Source: Micromonospora chokoriensis (GTDB lineage Bacteria > Actinomycetota > Actinomycetes > Mycobacteriales > Micromonosporaceae). Taken from it: 64,000 bases of DNA. The notes under the pieces are model-generated. The model searched no databases. It was not told the origin of the DNA and saw only the letters and a program-made list of their open reading frames with translations. The position numbers and the translations under genes are program-made. The stretch covers positions 62,001 to 126,000 of the forward strand of contig NZ_JOAN01000017.1 of assembly GCF_000718555.1 (NCBI RefSeq), written 5' to 3'. How positions within the stretch are numbered: the first letter of the stretch is position 1; the number at the start of each line of letters is the position of its first letter. This document shows, piece after piece, positions 8,860 through 18,016 of this stretch.

Positions 8860-9083
8860 GGGTCACCTCCCTGCGATCTTTCCTCGGCGGTGGTCCTCCC
8901 GGTCAGAGCGTCCCATTAACCCCGCGACGCTGAGCCGAAACCTGGCAGATCAGGAAGAGTCCCCGCGAGTGCCACCGAAACTTGCGGCACAGCAAGCACA
9001 GGGGGCACACCAACCAGCGGTTCGACGATGATCGACATCCGCGCGCTGGTATGACCAGGCCCGGGCGGGGGTACCGCTGAGGA

Positions 9084-10082
9084 ATGCCGCTGACCCGCAG
9101 TCTCGACGATTCGACCGTGGTGATCACCGGCGCGTCCAGCGGGATCGGCACGGCCACCGCGTACGCGTTGGCCCGCCGGGGTGCCGCCGTCGTGCTGGCC
9201 GCCCGCAGCGAGCCCGCCCTGCGACAGGTCGCCCAGCGCTGCCGAGAGTTGGGCGGACGGGCGCTTGTCGTACCCACCGATGTGACAGATCTGGAGTCGG
9301 TGCGGCGGCTCGCCGATCAGGCGGCGGTCGAGTTCGGCCGGATCGACGCCTGGGTCAACAACGCCGCGGTGAGCGCGGTGGGTCTGTTCGACGAGATCCC
9401 GGTCGCCGAGTTCCGCCGGGTGCTGGAGGTCAACCTGCTCGGGGCGGTGCACGGCATCAAGGCGGCCCTGCCCTACCTGGGCGCCGCCGGCGGCGGTGTA
9501 CTGATCAACAACGCCTCGGTGCTGGCCGAGGTGGCCATGCCGTACCAGTCGGCGTACAACGCCACCAAGCACGGCATCCGCGGGCTGGCCGACACGGTCC
9601 GCCAGGAGCTGCGCGTCACCGGCCGTGGTCAGATCTCCGTCTGCACCGTGCTGCCGGCCACGATCGACACCCCGTTCTTCCGGCACGCGGGCAACTACAG
9701 CGGCCGGGAGTTGGTGCCGCCGCCCCCGATCTACCCGCCGGAGGTGGTCGCCGAGACCATCGTCCGGCTGCTGCGCCGGCCCCGCCGCGAGGCGTACGCC
9801 GGTGGCGCGGCCCGGCTGCTGGGCCTGCAGTGGCGGCTGGCGCCCGCGCTGGTGGAGCGCACGCTCGGCTGGTACGCCCACCGCACCCAGTTCGGGCCGG
9901 GCGCCCGGCTGGACAGCAGCGGCAACGTGTTCCACCCCGACGCCCAGGCCCGCCGGGACGGGGGCTGGCACGGTCGCCGGCGACAGTTGGTGCGGATGAC
10001 CGCCGCGTTCGGTCTGGCCGCCGCCGGAACCGCTGTCGGCACCCTGGCTGCCATCAACCGCCGTTCCCGGTCGGACCGCTGA
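9084..10082 (+). CDS. SDR-family oxidoreductase with C-terminal membrane anchor
   Basis: Short-chain dehydrogenase/reductase of 332 aa. The NADP-binding motif TGASSGIG is at residues 15-22, NNAAV near 92-96, catalytic Ser145, Tyr158 and Lys162 (YNATK). The classical SDR core ends near residue 250; about 80 more residues follow, including a hydrophobic segment near the end (AFGLAAAGTAVGTLAAI) and a basic tail, which suggests attachment to the membrane. The natural substrate is not recognisable. The stop overlaps the ATG of the next gene (TGATG), so the two are translationally coupled. Confidence 0.87.
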   Translation: MPLTRSLDDSTVVITGASSGIGTATAYALARRGAAVVLAARSEPALRQVAQRCRELGGRALVVPTDVTDLESVRRLADQAAVEFGRIDAWVNNAAVSAVGLFDEIPVAEFRRVLEVNLLGAVHGIKAALPYLGAAGGGVLINNASVLAEVAMPYQSAYNATKHGIRGLADTVRQELRVTGRGQISVCTVLPATIDTPFFRHAGNYSGRELVPPPPIYPPEVVAETIVRLLRRPRREAYAGGAARLLGLQWRLAPALVERTLGWYAHRTQFGPGARLDSSGNVFHPDAQARRDGGWHGRRRQLVRMTAAFGLAAAGTAVGTLAAINRRSRSDR

Positions 10083-10873
10083 TGGCCGACATCAAGCGCC
10101 CGAATGCGCTGACCGCCACCGACGCGCACAATGGGTCGATCATGTCGAGCTGCCTGGTGGAAATCGACGATTCGACGGCGGTGGTCCGGCTGACCGGCGT
10201 GCTCGACGCCACCGCGGCCGAATCGGTCCGCGGCGCGCTGCTCGCCCGCCTCTGCGACCGGCCCGGCCCGGTGGTCGCCGACGTGACCGGTCTGCGGGTC
10301 GCCGGCTCGGCCGGGCGGGATGTCTTCGCCGAGGTTCGTCGGGAGGTCGCCGACTGGCCCGCCGCGGATCTGCTGCTGTGTGACCCCACGGTCGACGGGC
10401 CCGCCCACCCGAACGCCGCATTCGCTGGCGTGCCGGCCTGGCCGACGCTCGACGGCGCGCTGGCCGCGGTCGCGGCGGCACCGCTGGCGGCGGTGCTCAC
10501 CGTCGAACTGGCCCCGGCGGTGGGAGCCGCCCGGCAGGCGCGCGAGCTGGTCACCACCGGTTGCGAGCGCTGGGGCATGGCCACGCTCGCCGACCCGGCC
10601 TGCATCGCCGTCACCGAGATGGTCAACAACGTGGTGGCGCACGCCCGGACCCCGATGACGGTGCGGCTGGCTCCCCAGGAGAACACCCTGCACCTGTCGG
10701 TTCGCGACCACTCCCCGCGTCAGCCGACGTTCGCCGGGATATCCCCGCCGACCCAGGCCGGCGGCCGGGGCCTGCTGCTGATCGACACGGTGACCCGTCG
10801 TTGGGGCAGCAGCGCCGTGCCGGACGGCAAGGTCGTCTGGTGCGTGCTGCACCCGGACGACGAGGCCGCCTGA
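10082..10873 (+). CDS. STAS domain fused to HATPase_c_2 (anti-sigma regulatory type)
   Basis: Regulatory protein of 263 aa joining two modules that normally sit in separate partner proteins. Residues about 20-110 look like a STAS anti-anti-sigma domain (CLVEIDDSTAVVRLTGVLDATAAESVRGAL...VVADVTGLRVAGSAGRDVF), although the usual phosphorylatable Ser position is not clear. Residues about 135-260 are a GHKL ATPase of the SpoIIAB/RsbW type, with N-box TEMVNNVVAHA and glycine loop GGRGLLLIDTVTRRWG. The start overlaps the SDR stop. Such fusions are common in actinobacteria and usually tune a sigma factor or phosphatase switch; the target is unknown. A later start at ATG 10142 is possible. Confidence 0.8.
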   Translation: MADIKRPNALTATDAHNGSIMSSCLVEIDDSTAVVRLTGVLDATAAESVRGALLARLCDRPGPVVADVTGLRVAGSAGRDVFAEVRREVADWPAADLLLCDPTVDGPAHPNAAFAGVPAWPTLDGALAAVAAAPLAAVLTVELAPAVGAARQARELVTTGCERWGMATLADPACIAVTEMVNNVVAHARTPMTVRLAPQENTLHLSVRDHSPRQPTFAGISPPTQAGGRGLLLIDTVTRRWGSSAVPDGKVVWCVLHPDDEAA

Positions 10874-10961
10874 CGGCGCTTTCGCCGCCGGTGCCCGGTT
10901 CCGCGCCGTACCGCCGAGCGCCGACCGGTTATGGCGGGAGGGCAGCGGGTAGTGATCAGAC

Positions 10962-11534
10962 ATGCGCGACAACGAGTACCCGACCCCCCTGTCCGACACC
11001 GAGGCGCAGGGGCTGCCCGACACCGCCGATGACGACTCGACCGCCAACGACGACGTCCTCACCGGGCGTGAGGCGGACGGCCCGGACCCGGCCCAACTGC
11101 CCGGCGACCGGACGCCGGTGGCGGTGGACCGGTTCGGGACGACCGCCGAGGAGCAACTCGACGGTGAGTCGTTGGACTACAAGCTCGACCGGGAGGTCTA
11201 CGAGCGCCCGGCGGACGACCCGCTGGCCGGCACCATCGACCCGAAGATCGCCTTCGAGGCGGACAACCTGGAAGCCGCTGCGGAGGCGCAGTTGGACGCC
11301 GACGTGATGGATCCCGGGCCGACCTCGGACCCGAACTCACCCGTCTCCCTCTACGACCACGGTCAGCTCGGCACCTCGGCCGACGCCACGGTGGGCCGGC
11401 TGGTGCAACCGGACGAGGGGGCGCACACCGATCAGGAGACCGACTCGGTGGCGTACGACGCGGGGTCGGCCGGGGGCGGCGCGAGCGCCGAGGAGCTGGC
11501 CATCCACGAGACGGAGCCGCCGCGCTCGGTCTGA
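10962..11534 (+). CDS. DUF5709-family acidic protein
   Basis: Hydrophilic, strongly acidic protein of 190 aa with no membrane segment or signal. The sequence is rich in Asp, Glu, Ala and Thr and contains DRFGTTAEEQLDGESLDYKLDREVYE and a later SLYDHGQLG, features I associate with the actinobacterial DUF5709 family. It is probably largely disordered. The function is unknown. The gene stands alone, about 90 bases after the STAS-HATPase gene and convergent with the response regulator that follows. Confidence 0.75.
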   Translation: MRDNEYPTPLSDTEAQGLPDTADDDSTANDDVLTGREADGPDPAQLPGDRTPVAVDRFGTTAEEQLDGESLDYKLDREVYERPADDPLAGTIDPKIAFEADNLEAAAEAQLDADVMDPGPTSDPNSPVSLYDHGQLGTSADATVGRLVQPDEGAHTDQETDSVAYDAGSAGGGASAEELAIHETEPPRSV

Positions 11535-11540
11535 CTCCGC

Positions 11541-12212
11541 TCAGTCGTCCAGGCCGCGTTCGATGGCGTACCGGGTCAGCTCGACCCGGTTGTGCAGTTG
11601 CAGCTTGCCCAGGGTGTTCTGCACGTGGTTCTGCACCGTGCGGTGCGACAGCCCGAGCCGCTGGGCGATCTGCTTGTACGACATCCCCTTCGCCACCAGC
11701 CGCAACACCTCCGTCTCCCGGTCGGTGAGCTGGGGCGTCGCCGGTTCCGCGTCGCCGGCCGGGCCGGTCCCCCGCCCCGGCCCGGCGGCCAGCCGGCGGT
11801 ACTCGCCGAGAACCAGCCCAGCCAAACCGGGGGTGAAGACCGCGTCGCCGGCCGCCGTGCGGTGGACCGCGTCCAGGAACTCGGCGGGCGCTGTCGACTT
11901 GACCAGGTAACCGGTGGCACCGGCCTTGACCGCGTCCAGCACGCTCTGCTGTTCGCCGCTGGCGCTGAGCATCAGCACCCGTACGGCGGGCAGCGCCGCG
12001 CGCAGCCCCAGGATCACCTCGACGCCGGAGATGTCCGGCAGTTGCAGGTCGAGGACGACGACGTCGGGCCGGGCGGCGGCAGCCACCCGGATGGCCTGTC
12101 GCCCCTCGCCGCTGGTCGCCACCACCAGGAAACCGGCCTCGGTCAGGTCGCGGGCCACGCCCTCCCGCCACATCGGATGGTCGTCGACCACCATCACACG
12201 CGTCGGGTTCAC
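11541..12212 (-). CDS. NarL/LuxR-type response regulator
   Basis: Response regulator of 223 aa. The receiver domain has the acidic pair D10-D11 (MVVDDH), the phosphorylation site D55 (VVVLDLQLPDISG), and the conserved Ser and Lys (MLSASGE, GYLVKST). After a Pro/Gly-rich linker comes a LuxR helix-turn-helix: LTDRETEVLRLVAKGMSYKQIAQRLGLSHRTVQNHV. The start codon overlaps the stop of the sensor kinase gene by four bases (ATGA), so this is one two-component operon in the order kinase then regulator. Confidence 0.93.
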   Translation of the reverse strand: MNPTRVMVVDDHPMWREGVARDLTEAGFLVVATSGEGRQAIRVAAAARPDVVVLDLQLPDISGVEVILGLRAALPAVRVLMLSASGEQQSVLDAVKAGATGYLVKSTAPAEFLDAVHRTAAGDAVFTPGLAGLVLGEYRRLAAGPGRGTGPAGDAEPATPQLTDRETEVLRLVAKGMSYKQIAQRLGLSHRTVQNHVQNTLGKLQLHNRVELTRYAIERGLDD

Positions 12213-13342
12213 CGCGGCGACCTCGGCACGGTCAGCTCGATCTCGGTGCCCGCCTCGGGGACGGACACGATCCGGACCGTCCCGCCCACGTCGGTCACCC
12301 GGCCCTGGATCGACTGGGTCACGCCCAGCCGGCCCTGGGCGGCCGCCTCGGCCAGCCGACCGTCCGGGATGCCCGGCCCCTCGTCGCGGATCGACACGGT
12401 CACCGTCGCCCCCTCGTCCTCGATCAGCACCCAGGCCCGCCCGCCGGCGTGCCGTCCCACGTTGTCCAGGGCCGCGCCGGTCGCGGCGGCCAACTCGCCG
12501 GCCACCCGCCGGGGCAGCGGCACCGGGGTGGCCGGGGCGGAGAGCGCCACCGCCGCCGAGGCGTACCGGCCGAGCAGGGTCCGCAGGTCCACCGCCTCCG
12601 GGCCGTCGCCAAGGCTGTCGGCGGCCGGGCTGGCACCGGCGATCAGCGCCCGCAGCGCGGCCTCCTGCTCGCCGGCCAGCCGGGCCAGCTCGCCGGCCTC
12701 GCCGGGCAGGTCAGCGCCGCGCCGCTGGACCAGCGCCAGCACCTGGAGCACCGAGTCGTGAATGTCCCGGGCCAGCCGCTCCCGCTCCCGGGTGGCGGCC
12801 TCCAACTCCACCGCTTGTTGCAGCCGCTCCTCGGCGCTCGCCGCGAGCCGGGCCACGTGCCCGACCACCACTCCGGCGAGCAGCATCAGGATCACCCCGG
12901 TGAACGAGGACTGGCCGATCCGCTCCCGGGTGGCCAGGTCCGCACCGGCGACCAGCAGCGCGGCGACCGTGCCCCGCCGCCGGCCACCGGAGACGGCCCA
13001 GGCCAGCACCGGGCCGGCCATCCAGGCCACACCCAGGGTGGGTACGCCGTGGCTGAGCGCCGCCCGTCCGACCACCCACGGGGTGGACAGCACGATGGCC
13101 ATCACCACCCCGAGATCGGCCAGCAGCAGCGGCCAGCGCCGCCAGGCCGACCGGGCGTAGCCGATCGCGGTCACCCCGGTCCAGGCCATCATCAGCACGA
13201 TCAGGGCGCCAACGGCGTACGGGTGGGCGTACCGGTCGGCGTCGCGCACCGCGAGCGCGCAGACGTACGCCAGCGAGGCCAGCCGGAAGACGGTGAGCGC
13301 ACGCCACAGCGGCACCTCGTATCCACCCGGCGGCGACGGCAT
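12209..13342 (-). CDS. Membrane sensor histidine kinase (HisKA_3 type)
   Basis: Sensor kinase of 377 aa. Five to six hydrophobic helices occupy residues about 15-165. A short coiled linker leads to the HisKA_3 dimerisation helix with phospho-acceptor His195 in RLARDIHDSVLQ, then a HATPase_c domain with NVGRHAGG (N box) and SIRDEGPGIPDG (G1 box). There is no large extracellular domain, so the signal is probably sensed in or at the membrane. I chose ATG 13342; the in-frame extension upstream is not kinase-like. Organisation resembles the kinase near sigH in mycobacteria, but orthology is not shown. Confidence 0.9.
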   Translation of the reverse strand: MPSPPGGYEVPLWRALTVFRLASLAYVCALAVRDADRYAHPYAVGALIVLMMAWTGVTAIGYARSAWRRWPLLLADLGVVMAIVLSTPWVVGRAALSHGVPTLGVAWMAGPVLAWAVSGGRRRGTVAALLVAGADLATRERIGQSSFTGVILMLLAGVVVGHVARLAASAEERLQQAVELEAATRERERLARDIHDSVLQVLALVQRRGADLPGEAGELARLAGEQEAALRALIAGASPAADSLGDGPEAVDLRTLLGRYASAAVALSAPATPVPLPRRVAGELAAATGAALDNVGRHAGGRAWVLIEDEGATVTVSIRDEGPGIPDGRLAEAAAQGRLGVTQSIQGRVTDVGGTVRIVSVPEAGTEIELTVPRSPR

Positions 13343-13440
13343 GGCGGTCAGGATGCCACAACCAGCCCGCCGCGCGGCGAGCAGCGAGTGCGGTTCGGGA
13401 AACCCTGACGTACGGTGGAAATGCCGCGAATGACTCCGAG

Positions 13441-13917
13441 ATGCGCCGCCGGGACGGGCCCATGACGAACGCAGATCCGCACGCACCGCGTACGGTTGTG
13501 CCCATCGAACCTGCCCTCCTGATCGCCGAAGCCTTCGACCAGGCCCAGGTGACCGAGATTCGACACTCGGTCACCTCCTGTGCGCATGCCTCCGGGCTCA
13601 GTGGCCAACGGCTGGACGACTTCGTGCTCGCGATCAACGAATTGATCACCAACGCGGTGCGGCACGGCGGTGGGCGTGGCTGGCTGCGGCTCTGGCAGGA
13701 GTCGGGCCTGCTGATCTACGAGGTCGCCGACCACGGGCACGGGATCAGCCCGCAGCGGCTGGGCGACCGCACTCGGCCGACCCCGGACACCGCCGGAGGC
13801 TGGGGCCTCTGGCTGGCCCGCGAGCTGACCGACGCGATGGAGGTCGTCACCGGCACCGCCGGCACCACCGTCCGCGTCACCACCGGCCTGAACGACCGCG
13901 ACCACACCCCACGCTGA
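13441..13917 (+). CDS. Single-domain ATP-binding anti-sigma-type regulator (HATPase_c_2)
   Basis: Stand-alone GHKL ATPase of up to 158 aa, like RsbW/SpoIIAB or the many Streptomyces orphans. The N box is FVLAINELITNAVRHGGG; the G1 box is EVADHGHGIS; the later glycine loop is TAGGWGLWLARELTDAMEV. No dimerisation helix, receiver or membrane part is present. Starts at ATG 13441 or ATG 13462 are both possible. It is divergent from the sensor kinase and convergent with prs. Its partner is unknown; the STAS-HATPase fusion 2.5 kb away is a candidate by proximity only. Confidence 0.82.
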   Translation: MRRRDGPMTNADPHAPRTVVPIEPALLIAEAFDQAQVTEIRHSVTSCAHASGLSGQRLDDFVLAINELITNAVRHGGGRGWLRLWQESGLLIYEVADHGHGISPQRLGDRTRPTPDTAGGWGLWLARELTDAMEVVTGTAGTTVRVTTGLNDRDHTPR

Positions 13918-13950
13918 CCCCGTCTGCGCGCCGACCGCGCGGGTGAGCGG

Positions 13951-14889
13951 TCAGGCGAACAGGGCGGAGACGGATTCTCCGTTGTGGATTCGGCGCATCG
14001 CCTCGGCCAGGGCGGGGGCCACCGACAAGACCTGCAACTTGGGGACCCGCTTGGCGTCCGGAATCGGCACCGTGTTGGTGCAGACGATCTCCAGGACGCC
14101 GTCCTGGTCGCTGAGCCGCTGCAACGCGTCGCCGGAGAAGAGGCCGTGTGTGCAGGCGAGCCGGATCGACCGGACCTTCAGACCGCGTAGATGCTCCATC
14201 AGCTCGACCACCGTGCTGCCCTTGGCGATCTCGTCGTCCAGCACGATGACGTCCCGGTCGGCCACGTCGCCGATCACCGCGCTGATCTTGACCAGGTCGT
14301 CGCTGAACCGCTGCTTCGCCCCCGCCGCGACCGGCGTGCCGAGCAACCGGGCGAAGGCCGCGGCCTCCTTGGCGTTGCCCAGGTCAGGTGAGACGACAAC
14401 GGTGTTGCTGAGGTCGTAGCGCCGGAAGTGGGTGGCCAACTCCCGCAGCGCGTGCAGGTGATCCACCGGGACGCTGAAGAAACCGTGCACCTGCGGCGAG
14501 TGCAGGGTCATCGCGAGCACCCGGTCCGCCCCGGCCGAGGTGAGCAGGTCAGCGACGAGCCGGGCGCCGATCGAGATCCGCGGCGCGTCCTTCTTGTCCG
14601 AACGGGCGTACGCGTAGTGCGGCAGCACCACGGTGATCCGGCCGGCGGAGGCACCCCGGGCGGCGTCGATCATCAGCAGCAGCTCGACCAGGTTCTCCTG
14701 CACCGGCGGCACCAGCGGCTGGATCAGGAAGACGTCCCGCTCTCGGCAGTTGGCCTGCAACTGGACTTCCAGGCAGTCGTTCGCGAACCGGGAGACCCGC
14801 ACCGGATGCAGCGGCACCCCCAGGTGAGCGCAGATCTCGGCAGCCAGGTCGGGATGGGCGGTTCCACTGAAAACTGCGATGTCGCGCAC
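13951..14889 (-). CDS. prs: Ribose-phosphate pyrophosphokinase
   Basis: Makes PRPP from ribose 5-phosphate and ATP for purine, pyrimidine, His and Trp synthesis. The 312-aa protein begins VRDIAVFSGTAHPDLAAEI and contains the ATP-binding flexible-loop region PHYAYARSDKKDAPR and the PRPP-binding loop VIVLDDEIAKGSTVVEL. The allosteric RQDKK-type segment of bacterial PRS is replaced by ARSDKK, and the loop has KGST where TGGT is usual, so this is a divergent paralog rather than the typical housekeeping enzyme. GTG 14889 has no clear ribosome-binding site and may be leaderless. A much longer in-frame opening to 16920 is only antisense to glpK. Confidence 0.85.
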   Translation of the reverse strand: MRDIAVFSGTAHPDLAAEICAHLGVPLHPVRVSRFANDCLEVQLQANCRERDVFLIQPLVPPVQENLVELLLMIDAARGASAGRITVVLPHYAYARSDKKDAPRISIGARLVADLLTSAGADRVLAMTLHSPQVHGFFSVPVDHLHALRELATHFRRYDLSNTVVVSPDLGNAKEAAAFARLLGTPVAAGAKQRFSDDLVKISAVIGDVADRDVIVLDDEIAKGSTVVELMEHLRGLKVRSIRLACTHGLFSGDALQRLSDQDGVLEIVCTNTVPIPDAKRVPKLQVLSVAPALAEAMRRIHNGESVSALFA

Positions 14890-14997
14890 GTTCGCACATC
14901 GTAGGCGAAGTGGATGGCCGTCGACGGCGGCGGGCCGGAACCCCACCCTGACGTGACGTCTGTCGCACCACGCCGCCCATCCGGGTACGGTGCTGCG

Positions 14998-16482
14998 GTG
15001 ACCCCCCAGTACGTCGCCGCCATCGACCAGGGCACCACCTCCTCGCGGTGCATCGTCTTCGACCGGGCCGGGGAGATCGTCGCCGTGGCCCAGCGCGAGC
15101 ACCGGCAGATCTTCCCTCGACCGGGTTGGGTGGAGCACGACGCCGAGGAGATCTGGGACAACGTCCAGCAGGTGGTCGCCGACGCGCTGCGGGCCGCGGG
15201 CACCGACGCGTCCGGGCTCGCCGCCGTCGGCATCACCAACCAGCGGGAGACCACCGTCGTCTGGGACCGGGCCACCGGCCGCCCGGTGGCGAACGCCATC
15301 GTCTGGCAGGACACCCGCACCGGGCCGCTGCTGCGCGAGCTGGCTTCGGCGTACGGCGAGGAGCCGTTGCGGGCCCGCACGGGCCTGCCGCTGGCCACCT
15401 ACTTCGCCGGGCCGAAGCTGCGCTGGCTGCTCGACGAGGTCGACGGCCTGCGCGAGCGCGCCGAGCGCGGCGAGGTGCTCTTCGGCACCATGGACAGCTG
15501 GCTGATCTGGAAACTGACCGGCGAGCACGTCACCGACGTGACAAACGCCAGCCGCACCATGCTGATGGACCTCACGACCCTCGACTGGGCGCCGGAGCTG
15601 CTGGACGCGATGGGTGTGCCGGCGGCGATGCTGCCGGAGATCCGCTGCTCCGCCGAGGTCTACGGGACGGCCACCGGGGTGCTCGCCGGGGTGCCGGTGG
15701 CCAGTGCGCTCGGCGACCAGCAGGCCGCCCTGTTCGGGCAGACCTGCTTCCAGCCGGGCGAGGCGAAGTGCACCTACGGCACCGGCAGCTTCCTGCTGCT
15801 CAACACCGGCGCCAGCCCGGTCCCGTCGACGCACGGCCTGCTCACCACGGTCGCCTACCGAATCAAGGACCAACCACCGGCGTACGCCCTCGAAGGCGCG
15901 ATCGCCGTCACCGGCGCACTGGTGCAGTGGCTGCGCGACAACCTCGGCTTGATCTCCACGGCCGCCGAGGTGGAGGAGTTGGCCCGCACCGTGGACGACA
16001 ACGGCGGCTGTTACGTGGTGCCGGCGTTCTCGGGGCTGTTCGCCCCGCACTGGCGCAGCGACGCTCGCGGTGTGATCGCCGGCCTGACCGGCTACATCAC
16101 CAAGGGGCACCTGGCACGTGCGGTGCTGGAGGCGTCGGCGTGGCAGACCCGCGAGGTGGTCGACGCGATGAACGCGGACTCGGATGTGGCGCTGCGCCGA
16201 CTCCGGGTGGACGGCGGCATGACCGCCAACGGCCTGCTCATGCAGTTCCTCGCGGATGTGCTCGACGTGCCGGTGGTCCGTTCCCGGATCACCGAGACCA
16301 CCTGCCTGGGCGCCGCCTACGCCGCCGGCCTGGCGGTGGGGTTCTGGCCCGACCTGGCCACCCTGCGCGCACAGTGGCGCTCCGATGCGCAGTGGGAATC
16401 CACCATGGCTGCCGAGCTGCGCGAGAGGGAGCTGCGTCAGTGGCGCAAGGCCGTGCAGCGCACGCTCGACTGGGAGGAGTGA
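14998..16482 (+). CDS. glpK: Glycerol kinase
   Basis: Phosphorylates glycerol to sn-glycerol 3-phosphate. FGGY-family kinase of 494 aa, the usual length. The N-terminal phosphate-1 motif is [15 protein letters not shown]. Other landmarks are [35 protein letters not shown] and the C-terminal [21 protein letters not shown] 14998 was chosen because the conserved N terminus starts there. The typical partners glpF and glpD are not in the window. A small DUF3592 gene follows after three bases. Confidence 0.95.
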   Translation: MTPQYVAAIDQGTTSSRCIVFDRAGEIVAVAQREHRQIFPRPGWVEHDAEEIWDNVQQVVADALRAAGTDASGLAAVGITNQRETTVVWDRATGRPVANAIVWQDTRTGPLLRELASAYGEEPLRARTGLPLATYFAGPKLRWLLDEVDGLRERAERGEVLFGTMDSWLIWKLTGEHVTDVTNASRTMLMDLTTLDWAPELLDAMGVPAAMLPEIRCSAEVYGTATGVLAGVPVASALGDQQAALFGQTCFQPGEAKCTYGTGSFLLLNTGASPVPSTHGLLTTVAYRIKDQPPAYALEGAIAVTGALVQWLRDNLGLISTAAEVEELARTVDDNGGCYVVPAFSGLFAPHWRSDARGVIAGLTGYITKGHLARAVLEASAWQTREVVDAMNADSDVALRRLRVDGGMTANGLLMQFLADVLDVPVVRSRITETTCLGAAYAAGLAVGFWPDLATLRAQWRSDAQWESTMAAELRERELRQWRKAVQRTLDWEE

Positions 16483-16485
16483 GTC

Positions 16486-16908
16486 ATGCCGCAGGTGGTC
16501 CTGACGATCCTGGCGGGCCTTGGCCTGGCCGGAATCGCGTACGCCCTCGTCCGGTTCCGGCGCGACCTCGGTCTGCTGCATCGGGGCGTACGGACGCCGG
16601 GTGAGGTGGTGGAGCTGCGTCCGGTCACCCGGGGTAACGGTCCCCGCACCTACTACCCCGTGGTGCGGTACCGACTGGCCGACGGTGCCGAGGTGACGGC
16701 GACCCCGGGGCGCTTCCGCCAGACCCCGCTCTCGGCCGCGCCCGGGCCGGTCACCGTGGTGTACGAACCCGAGCGGCCGAACCGGATCCTCGTCGAGTCG
16801 CCGAGCATCGTGGGAAGGTCCTCGGTGCTGGTCCCGTTCGTCTCGCTGCTCACCGTCAGCCTGACCGTGCTGGTGGTCGGCGTCGGGATCTACGTGAGCC
16901 GGAGCTGA
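16486..16908 (+). CDS. DUF3592 membrane protein
   Basis: Protein of 140 aa with an N-terminal helix (VVLTILAGLGLAGIAYALV), a globular middle with the DUF3592 pattern (GEVVELRPV...TYYPVVRYRLADGAEV...PVTVVYEPERPNRILVE), and a C-terminal helix (FVSLLTVSLTVLVVGVGIYV). Two membrane spans therefore bracket a roughly 85-residue domain. Function unknown. It begins four bases after the glpK stop and is probably cotranscribed with it, though no functional link is known. Confidence 0.8.
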   Translation: MPQVVLTILAGLGLAGIAYALVRFRRDLGLLHRGVRTPGEVVELRPVTRGNGPRTYYPVVRYRLADGAEVTATPGRFRQTPLSAAPGPVTVVYEPERPNRILVESPSIVGRSSVLVPFVSLLTVSLTVLVVGVGIYVSRS

Positions 16909-16996
16909 TCCGCGCTCCACAGTGGTCCCGGCTCCCGGTGGCGGGCCGCGGTGGGTACCGTCGGCCGGTCAGACCGACGACAGCGGGAGGGGCACG

Positions 16997-17446
16997 ATGA
17001 GCGGGCCGATCGGCGGCACACCAACTCCGGACGTGATGGCGCAGTTGGCCGCGCGGATGCGGGAGCAGTTGGGCCGCGGCGAGGAACTGCGCGGCCGGTT
17101 GACCGGGTTGACCGGTCACGCGGAGAGCGAGAACGGGTTGGTCCGAGTCACCTGCACCGCCGACGACCCGGCCCGGGAACTCCACATCGACCCACGGGCC
17201 CTGCGCCTGCCCGCCGCTGAGTTGTCGGAGATCGTCGCGGGGCTCCTGCGTGCGGCGCGGGCCGACCTGGCACGGGCTACCGCCGAGGTGATGCGTGAGT
17301 TGGGTGGTCCGGCTGGCCCCGCGGCGGTGCTCCACGACCCGGCGGCGGCGCAGGCGAAGCTGGCGCAGCTAAACGACATGGTCAGCGGGCCGCTCCGGGA
17401 GAGCACGGAGATGCTGGAACGGCTGCGGCGCCAGCTGGGGGTCTGA
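16997..17446 (+). CDS. YbaB/EbfC-like protein of the ESX-associated type
   Basis: Protein of 149 aa whose N-terminal half is helical (MAQLAARMREQLGRGEELRGRLTGLTG) followed by a strand region (NGLVRVTCTADDPARELHIDP) and another long helix (LSEIVAGLLRAARADLARATAEVMRELGG), the order of the YbaB/EbfC fold. Actinobacteria often carry such YbaB-like genes beside WXG100/ESX genes, and two ESX-like genes follow 600 bases later. ATG 16997 has GGGAGGGG seven bases upstream. A nucleoid role is possible; a type VII secretion-linked role is inferred from context. Confidence 0.7.
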   Translation: MSGPIGGTPTPDVMAQLAARMREQLGRGEELRGRLTGLTGHAESENGLVRVTCTADDPARELHIDPRALRLPAAELSEIVAGLLRAARADLARATAEVMRELGGPAGPAAVLHDPAAAQAKLAQLNDMVSGPLRESTEMLERLRRQLGV

Positions 17447-17462
17447 CGGGCGCCGGAGCGGG

Positions 17463-17912
17463 TCAGCGGCCGCGCCGCACCCGCTGCACACCCGCCCGCA
17501 GGAAGACGACGGCGAGCCCCACCATGGCGGCCAGCAGGGCCGAGCCCACCAGCAACGGGGCGATGAGCCAGGCCATCAGGCTGATGGTGGCCTGGTCGTC
17601 GTTGGCCCAGCCGTCGACCCGGTCCCCGGCGTGCGGGACGCCGCCGCCCACCGGGCCGCTGACCACCCTTCCGTCGGACATGTTCCAGGTGCCCCGGCAC
17701 CGCTGGGTCCCCTTGGGACCCCCGTTGTCACAGGACTCGACCTGGATGCTCACCCGCTCGGCGCCGATCACATTGCGGCCGAGGCCGACGGGCAGCACCA
17801 GGACGACCAGGAGCAGCAGGATCGGCACCAGGACCCGTTGCCAGCGCGGCCGGCGGGCCATCCGGGACGCGTAGCTGTCGGGGGGCGTCGACGCGGAACG
17901 TCCGGCTGACAT
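17463..17912 (-). CDS. Hypothetical two-helix membrane protein
   Basis: Protein of 149 aa (ATG 17912). A basic N terminus precedes a strong helix (VLVPILLLLVVLVLPVGLG). An outer domain of about 60 residues has two cysteines that could pair (SCDNGG...RCRGTW), and a second helix (IAPLLVGSALLAAMVGLAVVFL) ends with a basic tail. The layout is cytoplasm-out-cytoplasm with a disulfide-stabilised loop. Family not recognised. It lies inside the small ESX-like group but on the opposite strand. Confidence 0.65.
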   Translation of the reverse strand: MSAGRSASTPPDSYASRMARRPRWQRVLVPILLLLVVLVLPVGLGRNVIGAERVSIQVESCDNGGPKGTQRCRGTWNMSDGRVVSGPVGGGVPHAGDRVDGWANDDQATISLMAWLIAPLLVGSALLAAMVGLAVVFLRAGVQRVRRGR

Positions 17913-18016
17913 GGGTCGCAGGCTACCAGCGACGGGCACCCCCGCCCATCCATGATCCTGTTAGGCTGTCCGCGCTCCGGCACCATGAACATCGATCGCG
18001 TACACGGGGAGAATCG

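Noticed and set aside
14890..16920. Giant prs fusion reading on from 14889 to 16920
   Set aside because: The extra 670 codons are antisense to glpK and DUF3592 and have no domain.
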